Assembly: GCF_011605345.1 (NCBI RefSeq)
Contig: NZ_JAAOXM010000011.1
Coordinates: 1-64,000 of the forward strand
Reading direction: 5' to 3'
DNA length: 64,000 bases
From: Burkholderia sp. D-99
Lineage (GTDB): Bacteria; Pseudomonadota; Gammaproteobacteria; Burkholderiales; Burkholderiaceae
Part shown: positions 53,705 through 61,358 of the stretch, piece by piece
Layout of the letters: each line of letters begins with the position of its first letter
How positions within the stretch are numbered: position 1 is the first letter of the stretch
Made by a program: the position numbers and the translations under genes
Notes under the pieces: generated by a model
Seen by the model: the letters and a program-made list of their open reading frames with translations, nothing else
The model's database searches: none
Told to the model about the DNA's origin: nothing

Positions 53705-55312
53705 TCACGCAATCTCGACTTCGACGACGACCGGCGTCGCGGCGCGCAGCGCGTCGGTCAGGGTGTCGCGCAGGTGCGCGGCATCCGTCACGCGCACGCT
53801 GCGGCAGCCCATCCCTTGCGCGAGCGCGACGAAATCCAGGTCGGGCAGATCGGTACCCTGCACGGCGTCGCCGGGACCGAAGCCGAACACGGGCGCGAAA
53901 TCCTGCAGCGCCGCGTAGCGCCGGTTGTTCAGGATCACGAACGTGACCGGCAGCTTCAGTTGGGCAGCGCTCCACAGTGCCTGGATCGAATACAGGCTCG
54001 AACCGTCGCCGATCAACCCGATCACGCGCCGGCCCGGCTGCGCGAGCGCGACGCCGACGGCGGCCGGCATTCCGTAACCGAGCCCGCCGCTGTCCATCGT
54101 GTAGAACGTGCCGCTACGCGTGAACGGCAGGTGTTCCTGCATCACCGGTCGCGCGCTCGGCGCTTCCTCGACGACGATGTCGTGCGCATCGCGCACGTCG
54201 GCAAGGGTCTGCAGCGCGAACGCGGCCGACATGCGCTCGCCGGCGGCTGGCGGTTCGACGCGCGCACGCGGCGGCCGCGGCGCGGGCATCGGCCGCTCGG
54301 GCGGCGCCGGGCGCGCCAGCAGGTCGCGCGCGGCGAGCCGCAAGTTGCCGACAACCGCGTCGCCCGACGGCGTCCACGCGGCGACGCCCGGATCGTCGAC
54401 GAGCTGCACGAGCGTCGCGCCCGGCGGCACGTGCGGGCCGAAGCCTTCGATGTGATAGGTGAACGCGGGCGCGCCGAACGCGAACACGAGGTCGTGCCCA
54501 TCGAGCCGCGCGACGATCTTCTCGCGGATCGCGGGCAGGAAGCCGGCAAACAGCGGATGGTCCTCGGGGAAACTGCAGCGGCCCGACATCGGCGCGACGT
54601 ACACGCGCGCACGGTGCCGCTCGGCGAGCCGCACGATTTCGTCCCACGCACCGGCGCGATCGACGGCCGCACCGACCACGAACGCGGGACGCCGCGCGGC
54701 GTCGAGCGCGTCGCCGAGCCGCGCGAGCGCGTCCGGATCGGGCCGCACGACGCTGCTGACTTCGCGCCTCGGCAGCAGTTCGGCCGGCTGATCCCAGTCG
54801 TCGACCGGGATCGACACGAATACGGGGCCGCGCGGTTCCTGCATCGCGATGCGGTATGCACGCGCGATCGCGGCCGGCACGTCCTGCGCTCGCGCAGGCT
54901 CGATGCTCCACTTCACGTACGGCTTCGGCAGCTCGGCGGCCTGCGTCGCACCAAGGAACGGATCGAACGGCAGGATCGCGCGCGCCTGCTGGCCCGCGGT
55001 GACGATCAGCGGCGTACGGTTCTTGAATGCGGTGAAGAGATTGCCCATCGCGTTGCCGACGCCCGCCGCCGAATGCAGGTTGACGACCGCCGCGTTGCCG
55101 GTGGCCTGCGCATGGCCGTCGGCCATCCCGACAACGACGGCCTCTTGCAAACCGAGCACGTAACGGAAATCGTCCGGGAAATCGCGGAACATCGGCAGCT
55201 CGGTCGAACCGGGATTGCCGAACACGCGGTCGATGCCGAACTGGCGAAGCAGGTCGATGACCGAATCGCGAACGGTGATCGATGCGGCGGAAGGGGGCGG
55301 ATGGCCGGACAT
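53705..55312 (-). CDS. mdlC: Benzoylformate decarboxylase
   Basis: A 535-residue thiamine-diphosphate enzyme converting benzoylformate (phenylglyoxylate) to benzaldehyde. S36 (NPGSTELP), E57 (LQEAVVVG), H80 (NLHSAAGVG) and H287 (APAFTYHIEG) match Ser26, Glu47, His70 and His281 of the Pseudomonas putida enzyme. The ThDP motif is GDGSSLYSIQALW ending in ILNN. The ATG at 55312 follows GAGGAGACAACC. First gene of the cluster, divergent from a LysR regulator. Confidence 0.92.
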   Translation of the reverse strand: MSGHPPPSAASITVRDSVIDLLRQFGIDRVFGNPGSTELPMFRDFPDDFRYVLGLQEAVVVGMADGHAQATGNAAVVNLHSAAGVGNAMGNLFTAFKNRTPLIVTAGQQARAILPFDPFLGATQAAELPKPYVKWSIEPARAQDVPAAIARAYRIAMQEPRGPVFVSIPVDDWDQPAELLPRREVSSVVRPDPDALARLGDALDAARRPAFVVGAAVDRAGAWDEIVRLAERHRARVYVAPMSGRCSFPEDHPLFAGFLPAIREKIVARLDGHDLVFAFGAPAFTYHIEGFGPHVPPGATLVQLVDDPGVAAWTPSGDAVVGNLRLAARDLLARPAPPERPMPAPRPPRARVEPPAAGERMSAAFALQTLADVRDAHDIVVEEAPSARPVMQEHLPFTRSGTFYTMDSGGLGYGMPAAVGVALAQPGRRVIGLIGDGSSLYSIQALWSAAQLKLPVTFVILNNRRYAALQDFAPVFGFGPGDAVQGTDLPDLDFVALAQGMGCRSVRVTDAAHLRDTLTDALRAATPVVVEVEIA

Positions 55313-55346
55313 GCTCGGTTGTCTCCTCGATGGCTTGGCGGTTTCC

Positions 55347-55381
55347 ACAGTATCGAAGCGCAAGCCATTCACGGATACTGT
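55347..55381. promoter_or_regulatory. Dyad between mdlC and the LysR gene, candidate LysR site
   Basis: ACAGTATC (55347-55354) and GATACTGT (55374-55381) are a perfect 8-bp inverted repeat with a 19-bp spacer, within the 99-bp divergent gap. It is suitable for binding by the adjacent LysR protein, though the spacer is longer than a single T-N11-A site. Confidence 0.5.
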
Positions 55382-55411
55382 ATTTTCTGCGAAAAGCCAT
55401 TACAGACCGGC

Positions 55412-56323
55412 ATGACTTTCGATCTCCGACAATTGCGCGCCTTCACGACGATCGTCGCGTGCGGCAGCCTCGGCCGCGCCGCCGACGCGCTGCATGTGAC
55501 GCAGCCGGCGCTGAGCCGGATCCTGAAGCGGCTCGAGGAACAGGTCGGTGCGCCCTTGTTCGAACGCCACTCGAAGGGCGTGCAGCTCACCGCGTTCGGC
55601 GAGGCGCTGCTGCCGCACGCGACGCTGCTGCAGCACGAGGCCGAGCACGCGCGCGAGGAGCTCGACGCGATGCGCGGGTTGGCGAAGGGCACGATCAAGG
55701 TCGGCGCGGTGGGCAGCATCGCGAGCCTCGTGCTCCCGGTCGCAGTGGGCCGCGTGCTCGACCGCTGGCCGAACCTGCGCGTCGAGATCATCGAAGGCGT
55801 GTGGGACCGGCTCGCGGAAGGGCTGAACAAGCACGAGATCGATCTCGCGCTGTCCGCGCATGGGCCCGACACCGACGAGATCGTCGCCATTCCCGAGTGC
55901 CGCTGGGAAGATCGCAGCCATATCGTTGCGGCACCGCACCATCCGCTGCGCGCGCTAGGCCGCGCGCCGACGCTCGCCGATACGCTGCACGCGCGCTGGG
56001 CGATTCCGCCGCGCGGCACCGCACCGTTCGACCACATGCGCGCGACCTTCGACGCGCACGGGCTGGCGCTGCCCGACATCGCGGTCGAGACGCGCTCGGT
56101 CACGACGCTGAAGAGCCTCGTCGCGCATGCCGGTTTCCTGAGCTGGATGGCCGAGCCGATGTACGGCGCCGAGCAGCGCGCCGGCACGATCGACACGCTG
56201 CCCGTGCGCGAGGTCGTCGCGGTTCGCACGCTCACCGCGTTCCGGCGCCGCCACGGCATCCTGCCGGGGCCGGCCGGCAAGCTGCTCGAAGAACTTGTCG
56301 CGTTGACACGCGAAGGACGCTGA
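55412..56323 (+). CDS. LysR-family transcriptional regulator
   Basis: 303 residues. HTH at about 1-62 (LRQLRAFTTIVACGSLGRAADALHVTQPALSRILKRLEEQVG) and a periplasmic-binding-type effector domain from about 90. Divergent from mdlC, so the likely regulator of the benzoylformate cluster, with an aromatic acid as effector (inference). Confidence 0.93.
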   Translation: MTFDLRQLRAFTTIVACGSLGRAADALHVTQPALSRILKRLEEQVGAPLFERHSKGVQLTAFGEALLPHATLLQHEAEHAREELDAMRGLAKGTIKVGAVGSIASLVLPVAVGRVLDRWPNLRVEIIEGVWDRLAEGLNKHEIDLALSAHGPDTDEIVAIPECRWEDRSHIVAAPHHPLRALGRAPTLADTLHARWAIPPRGTAPFDHMRATFDAHGLALPDIAVETRSVTTLKSLVAHAGFLSWMAEPMYGAEQRAGTIDTLPVREVVAVRTLTAFRRRHGILPGPAGKLLEELVALTREGR

Positions 56324-56409
56324 CAGCACTTCCCGCGCATCCGCCCTTCCCGACCGCCGCCGCAGCGCACCATCGAAATGCCGTTTCCCCGCCTTGACTT
56401 TCGCTCGCC

Positions 56410-56454
56410 CGAATACGATCATTCGCTCACACAAAGAGCAAATGATCGTATTCG
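56410..56454. promoter_or_regulatory. 19-bp near-perfect inverted repeat upstream of dalD
   Basis: CGAATACGATCATTCGCTC (56410-56428) and GAGCAAATGATCGTATTCG (56436-56454) pair with a single mismatch around the 7-bp spacer ACACAAA. It ends 33 bp before the dalD ATG. It is AT-richer than its surroundings. Most likely an operator for the SorC-family regulator encoded at 59585; an mRNA hairpin in the leader is the alternative. Confidence 0.7.
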
Positions 56455-56487
56455 ACAGGAAAGTCTGGCACGAACAGGAGACAACGG

Positions 56488-57912
56488 ATGAGCGCATCGC
56501 CCTCCGCCCGCACGCCCGTGCTGCTGCACATCGGCGCGGGCTCGTTTCACCGCGCGCACCAGGCGTGGTATCTGCATCGCGTGAACGCGGCCGTACCGGC
56601 CGACGAGCGCTGGTCGCTGACCGTCGGCAACGTCCGCGACGACATGCGCGCGACGATGGACGCGCTCGCCGCGCAGCACGGCGAATACACGCTAGAAACC
56701 GTCACGCCGCAGGGCGAACGCGCGTACGAGACGGTCCGCGCGATCACGCGCGTGCTGCCGTGGTCGATCGACCTCGCCGCGCTGATCGACGCCGGCGCCG
56801 ATCCGGCCTGCCGGATCGTGTCGTTCACCGTCACCGAAGGCGGCTATTACCTCGACGAACACAACCGGCTCGACGTCGCGAACGCCGATCTCGCGGCCGA
56901 CCTGCAGGGCGCGCGCACGACGCTGTACGGCGCGCTCGCGGCGCTGCTCGCCGAACGCGTGAAGCGCGGCGCGGGCCCGCTCACGCTGCAGAGCTGCGAC
57001 AACCTGCGCAACAACGGCGCGCGTTTTCGCGCGGGGATGCGCGAATTCCTCGAGCGGCGCGGGCAGGCCGACCTGCTCGCGTGGTTCGATGCGAACGTCG
57101 CGACACCCAGCGCAATGGTCGACCGCATCACGCCGCGCCCGACCGCCGACGTGCGCGAGCGCGTGCTGGCGGCCACCGGCATCGACGACGCCTGCCCGGT
57201 GATGGGCGAATCGTTCATCCAGTGGGTGATCGAGGACCGCTTCGCGGCCGGCCGGCCGCGCTGGGAGCTGGCCGGCGCCGAACTCGTCGACGACGTGCAC
57301 CCGTACGAGGAAGCGAAGATCCGCATCCTCAACGCGACGCACAGCTGCATCGCGTGGGCCGGCACGCTCGCGGGCCACACCTATATTCACGAAGGCACGC
57401 ACGACGCGGCGATCCGGCGCTTCGCGCACGACTACGTGACGCAGGACGTGATCCCGTGCCTCACGCCGAGCCCGCTCGATCTCGCGCGCTATCGCGACGT
57501 CGTGCTCGAACGCTTCGGCAACCCGTACGTGCTCGACACGAACCAGCGCGTCGCGGCCGACGGCTTCTCGAAGATCCCCGGCTTCATCGCGCCGACGCTT
57601 GTCGAATCGTTCGCACGCGGCGCGGCGCCGGTCGCCACCGCCGTGCTGCCCGCGCTGTTCCTGCGCTTTCTCGAACGCTGGGCGCGCGGCACCTTGCCGT
57701 ACGCGTACCAGGACGGCGTGATGGACGAAAGCGCCGCGCGCGCGATCGTCGGGGCCGGCCATCCGGGGGCCGGCCATCCTGGGGGCGACGACCCGGTCGT
57801 CGCGCTGTGCGCAAGCCGCGCGCTGTGGGGCTCGCTCGCCGGCAACGCGGCGCTGTTCGAGGCGCTGCGCGCCGGGCTCGCGCGGGTCGATGCATGGCTC
57901 GCTGCGCGCTGA
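56488..57912 (+). CDS. dalD: D-arabinitol 4-dehydrogenase (polyol/mannitol dehydrogenase family)
   Basis: A 474-residue long-chain polyol dehydrogenase that oxidises D-arabinitol to D-xylulose with NAD. HIGAGSFHRAHQAWYL opens the Rossmann domain; IVSFTVTEGGYYLD, SCDNLRNNG, and the catalytic Lys region KIRILNATHSCIAWAG follow. Pairing with xylB supports arabinitol over mannitol. Near the C-terminus GAGHP is duplicated (about 422-431) by a 15-bp tandem copy. Confidence 0.9.
   Translation: MSASPSARTPVLLHIGAGSFHRAHQAWYLHRVNAAVPADERWSLTVGNVRDDMRATMDALAAQHGEYTLETVTPQGERAYETVRAITRVLPWSIDLAALIDAGADPACRIVSFTVTEGGYYLDEHNRLDVANADLAADLQGARTTLYGALAALLAERVKRGAGPLTLQSCDNLRNNGARFRAGMREFLERRGQADLLAWFDANVATPSAMVDRITPRPTADVRERVLAATGIDDACPVMGESFIQWVIEDRFAAGRPRWELAGAELVDDVHPYEEAKIRILNATHSCIAWAGTLAGHTYIHEGTHDAAIRRFAHDYVTQDVIPCLTPSPLDLARYRDVVLERFGNPYVLDTNQRVAADGFSKIPGFIAPTLVESFARGAAPVATAVLPALFLRFLERWARGTLPYAYQDGVMDESAARAIVGAGHPGAGHPGGDDPVVALCASRALWGSLAGNAALFEALRAGLARVDAWLAAR
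57751..57780 (+). repeat. 15-bp tandem duplication inside dalD
   Basis: Two adjacent copies of a 15-bp unit containing GGGGCCGGCCATCC, encoding GAGHP twice. The frame is kept, and the duplication lies in a loop-like Gly-rich stretch. Confidence 0.75.
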
Positions 57913-57995
57913 CGCGCATCCGGGCGAACCTGCCTTGGCACGCGCACGGCCGCGCGGCTAAAGTAGCGACTCCCCACTGACGCAACGGATCGCTC

Positions 57996-59477
57996 ATGTA
58001 TCTCGGCATCGACCTCGGCACTTCGGAAGTGAAGGTGCTGCTGCTCGCCCCGGACGGCACGGTCGTCGGCACCGCCGGCTCGCCGTTCACCGTGTCGCGG
58101 CCGCATCCGCGCTGGGCCGAACAGCATCCGGACGACTGGTGGCAAGGCACGCTCGCCGCGCTCGCGGCATTGCGCGAACGGCATCCGCAAGCGTTCGCGG
58201 CCGTGCGCGGCATCGGCCTGTCGGGCCAGATGCACGGCGCCGTGCTGCTCGGCCGCGACGACCGCGTGCTGCGCCCCGCGATCCTGTGGAACGACATGCG
58301 CAGCGCCGACGAATGTGCACTGCTCACCGAACGCGCGCCTGATCTCCACGCACTGGCCGGCAACCTCGCGATGCCGGGCTTCACCGCGCCGAAACTGCTG
58401 TGGGTCGCGAAGCACGAACCCGACGTGTTCGCGGCCACCGCCTGCGTGCTGATGCCGAAGGACTACCTGCGGTTCCGGCTGACCGGCGCGAAGGTGTCCG
58501 ACCCGTCCGACGCCGCCGGCACGCTGTGGCTCGACGTCGCGCGCCGCGACTGGTCCGACGCGCTGCTCGCCGCGTGCGGGATGACGCGTGCCCAGATGCC
58601 CCGCATCGTCGAAGGCAATGCGCCGTCCGGCACGCTGCGCGCGGACATCGCACGCGAACTCGGGCTGTCGGAGGCCGTCGTGGTGGCCGGCGGCGGCGGT
58701 GACAACGCGACAAGCGCGCTCGGCATCGGCGCGATCCACGCAGGCGACGGCTTCGTGTCGCTCGGCACGTCCGGCGTGCTGAGCGTGGTCGGCGACCGCT
58801 TCATGCCGAATCCCGCGTCGGCCGTGCATGCGTTCTGCCATGCGATTCCCGATCGCTGGCAATTGATGAGCGTCGTGCTGTCGGCCGCGAGCTGCCTGCG
58901 CTGGGTCTGCAAGCTGACGGGCACCGACGAGCCCACGCTGCTCGCCGAAATCGAGGCGCTCGACGCCGACGCGCTCGCGACGGCCCCGCTGTTCCTGCCC
59001 TACCTGTCCGGCGAGCGCACGCCGCACAACGATCCGTACGCGCAGGGCGTGTTCTTCGGGATGACGCATGCGACCGAACGCGCGCATCTCGGCTACGCGG
59101 TGCTCGAAGGCGTGACGCTCGGCCTCGCCGACGGTCTCGACGCGCTGCATGCGGCGGGCGTCGAAACCGACCAGCTGTCGCTGATCGGTGGCGGCGCGCG
59201 CAGTGCATTCTGGGCGCAACTGATCGCCGATGCGCTGAACGTGCGCACGCGCCAGCACGGCGGTGGCGAAACGGGTGCGGCGCTCGGCGCGGCGCGGCTC
59301 GGCTGGCTCGCGGTGGGCGGCGATCCGCATGCGGTGCTGGCCAAGCCGCCGGTGCGGGCCGAATACACGCCGGATGCTGCCCGCCATGCGCTGCTGCGCG
59401 AACGCCTCGATGCGTTCCGCTCGCTGTACCGCCACGTGCGGCCGCTGTACGAACCGTCGCGTACACGGCTCGCGTAA
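57996..59477 (+). CDS. xylB: Xylulokinase
   Basis: A 493-residue FGGY kinase that phosphorylates D-xylulose, feeding the pentose phosphate pathway. YLGIDLGTSEVKVLLL opens the ATPase fold; GLSGQMHGAVLL and PAILWNDMRS bind sugar; the FGGY region MPKDYLRFRLTG and ATP motif LIGGGARSAFWAQLIAD are present. It follows dalD by 83 bp, completing arabinitol to xylulose 5-phosphate. Confidence 0.95.
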   Translation: MYLGIDLGTSEVKVLLLAPDGTVVGTAGSPFTVSRPHPRWAEQHPDDWWQGTLAALAALRERHPQAFAAVRGIGLSGQMHGAVLLGRDDRVLRPAILWNDMRSADECALLTERAPDLHALAGNLAMPGFTAPKLLWVAKHEPDVFAATACVLMPKDYLRFRLTGAKVSDPSDAAGTLWLDVARRDWSDALLAACGMTRAQMPRIVEGNAPSGTLRADIARELGLSEAVVVAGGGGDNATSALGIGAIHAGDGFVSLGTSGVLSVVGDRFMPNPASAVHAFCHAIPDRWQLMSVVLSAASCLRWVCKLTGTDEPTLLAEIEALDADALATAPLFLPYLSGERTPHNDPYAQGVFFGMTHATERAHLGYAVLEGVTLGLADGLDALHAAGVETDQLSLIGGGARSAFWAQLIADALNVRTRQHGGGETGAALGAARLGWLAVGGDPHAVLAKPPVRAEYTPDAARHALLRERLDAFRSLYRHVRPLYEPSRTRLA

Positions 59478-59503
59478 GCGCCGCATGTCACGCGTGCCGG
59501 CCG

Positions 59504-59531
59504 TTGCCGCGCGTGCGACATGCGGTACAGT
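59504..59531 (+). promoter_or_regulatory. Candidate promoter of the SorC-family gene
   Basis: TTGCCG (59504-59509) and TACAGT (59526-59531) with 16 bp between, about 54 bp before the GTG start. Confidence 0.4.
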
Positions 59532-59584
59532 GGATGCCGTCATGCGGCCCGCCGGCCGGCCCAGATCCGAACCGAATCGCTATC

Positions 59585-60532
59585 GTGTCCAAGTCCTCAG
59601 AAAAACTCGATCTCGCCACGCGTGCCGCGTGGCTCTACTACGTTGCGGGCGACACGCAGAACGAAATCGCGGAAAAGCTGCAGGTGTCGCGCCCGGTCGC
59701 GCAGCGCCTCGTCGCGTTCGCGGTCGAGAAGAACCTGATTCGCGTGCGCGTCGACCACCAGCTCGCCGACTGTCTCGATCTCGGCGCGCAGCTGTCGAAG
59801 CGCTACGGCCTCGCGATGTGCGAAGTCGTGCCCGTCGATGCCGATGCACCCGACGCGATCGACCGCAAGCTCTCGGTCGCCGGCGCACAGGTGATGGAGC
59901 GCTACCTGAACGAAACGCGGCCGATGGTGATCGCAGTCAGCAGTGGCCGGACGCTGAAGGCCGCGGTCGCGCAGATCGCGCAGATCGACCGTCCGCAGCA
60001 CCGGCTCGTGTCGATGGTCGGTGCGATCGCGGCCGACGGTTCGTCGAACCGCTACGACGTCGCGCAGTACATCTCCGAGAAAACCGGCAGCAAGCACTTC
60101 CTGCTGCCCGCGCCGTTGTTCGCCGACAGCGCCGCCGAGCGCGCGCAGTGGTGCAATCACCGGCTGTACCGGATCGTCGAGGCGCTGTCGGGCAAGGCTG
60201 ACGTCGCGTTCGTCGGGATCGGCAACATCGGCCCGCACTGCCCGCTCTACGAAGACGGCTTCATCACCGAACAGGAGCGCGACGAGATGACCGCGCTCGG
60301 CGCGGTGGCCGAACTGCTCGGCGTGCCGATCGACGCGCAAGGCAAGCTGATCGACGTGTCGACCGGCGCGCGCGTGACGAGCGTGTCGCTCGCCACGCCG
60401 CCGAAGCGCCCGACGATCGCGTTCGCGGGCGGCCCGAAGAAACGCGATGCGGTGATCGCCGCATTGCGCGGCGGCTGGATGTCGGGGCTCGTCACCGACG
60501 AGACCTGCGCGAGGGCGGCGCTGGAAGCGTAA
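59585..60532 (+). CDS. SorC/DeoR-type sugar-binding transcriptional regulator
   Basis: 315 residues from GTG 59585 (SKSSEKLDLATRAAWLYYVAG). The HTH is TQNEIAEKLQVSRPVAQRLVAFA (about 24-46). The sugar-phosphate-binding domain (about 60-312) has VSSGRTLKAAV and FVGIGNIGPHCPLY, with KLIDVSTGARVTSV. Located directly after dalD-xylB and likely their regulator, with a pentitol or xylulose phosphate as effector (inference). Confidence 0.92.
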   Translation: MSKSSEKLDLATRAAWLYYVAGDTQNEIAEKLQVSRPVAQRLVAFAVEKNLIRVRVDHQLADCLDLGAQLSKRYGLAMCEVVPVDADAPDAIDRKLSVAGAQVMERYLNETRPMVIAVSSGRTLKAAVAQIAQIDRPQHRLVSMVGAIAADGSSNRYDVAQYISEKTGSKHFLLPAPLFADSAAERAQWCNHRLYRIVEALSGKADVAFVGIGNIGPHCPLYEDGFITEQERDEMTALGAVAELLGVPIDAQGKLIDVSTGARVTSVSLATPPKRPTIAFAGGPKKRDAVIAALRGGWMSGLVTDETCARAALEA

Positions 60533-60607
60533 CCGGCGTGCCGGCTTCGCGTCACCGCATGCGGTCGCCGCACACCGGATCGCCGCCCCATCCGGACAAA
60601 CCGGACA

Positions 60608-61321
60608 TCACTGAAGAAACCCGAGCATCGTGGCCTTCATGACGGCCTCCGCCTTGTTGGCCGCACGAAGCTTGCGCATCACGTTCATCAGGTGAAACTT
60701 CGCGGTCCGGTCGTAGATGGACAGAATCAATCCGATATCGGCATACGTCTTGCCTGCCGCAGTCCATTTCAGCACCTCCTTCTCGCGCGCCGTTAGCGTC
60801 TGGCACACCTCGGGCATCGCCGTGGAGACGACGAGACGCGTCATCGCCCGGTGAGCCAGCGTCGTCAGCCACAGTACGTATGGCTCTTTGGACAGGAGTT
60901 CGTCCTGGAGGATCGGCGCGGATTTCCTCAGCAGCGACAGCAAGCCGATCGTGCCGAACTGCCCACGCAGCGGCATACTCCACGCGTGACGAAACCGCTG
61001 CTGCAACGGATCGGCCCAGAAATCCGCCGCCTCCCCGCTGACGGCCGACCACAGGAACGGAACGGTTTCCCGCAACCCGCGCTGCACGGCCGGATCGGTC
61101 CTGAAGCCGTCGCGCTCGACGTAGCTCCGGATCCACGTGTCCGGACAATCGGAAAAGATGTAACTCCTCGGGTTCGAGATCGGCAGTGGAATGCGCATCA
61201 CATAGTAGAAATGCTCGAAGCCGAGCTCGCGCGTCACGTACGTCATGCGCTCGACCAGCTCCGATTCCGAATTCAGCTCGGAAAACATGTTCCCGTAGCC
61301 CACGCTCGATTTGTTCGTCAT
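60608..61321 (-). CDS. LuxR-type regulator with autoinducer-binding domain
   Basis: 237 residues. The acyl-homoserine-lactone domain (about 17-160) keeps the expected ligand residues W63, Y67 and D76 (TWIRSYVERDGFRTD) and W91 (FLWSA), matching Trp57, Tyr61, Asp70 and Trp85 of TraR. The C-terminal HTH starts at about 175 (LTAREKEVLKWTAAGKTYADIG). The recognition segment IYDRTAKFHLMNVMRKL departs slightly from the usual SERTVKFH. No luxI gene is in the window. ATG at 61321 follows GGGAGG, 37 bp downstream of the RND gene. Confidence 0.92.
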   Translation of the reverse strand: MTNKSSVGYGNMFSELNSESELVERMTYVTRELGFEHFYYVMRIPLPISNPRSYIFSDCPDTWIRSYVERDGFRTDPAVQRGLRETVPFLWSAVSGEAADFWADPLQQRFRHAWSMPLRGQFGTIGLLSLLRKSAPILQDELLSKEPYVLWLTTLAHRAMTRLVVSTAMPEVCQTLTAREKEVLKWTAAGKTYADIGLILSIYDRTAKFHLMNVMRKLRAANKAEAVMKATMLGFLQ

Positions 61322-61358
61322 TTTCTCGCCTCCCTGTTTCCGGTTCGCACGTGCCCGG

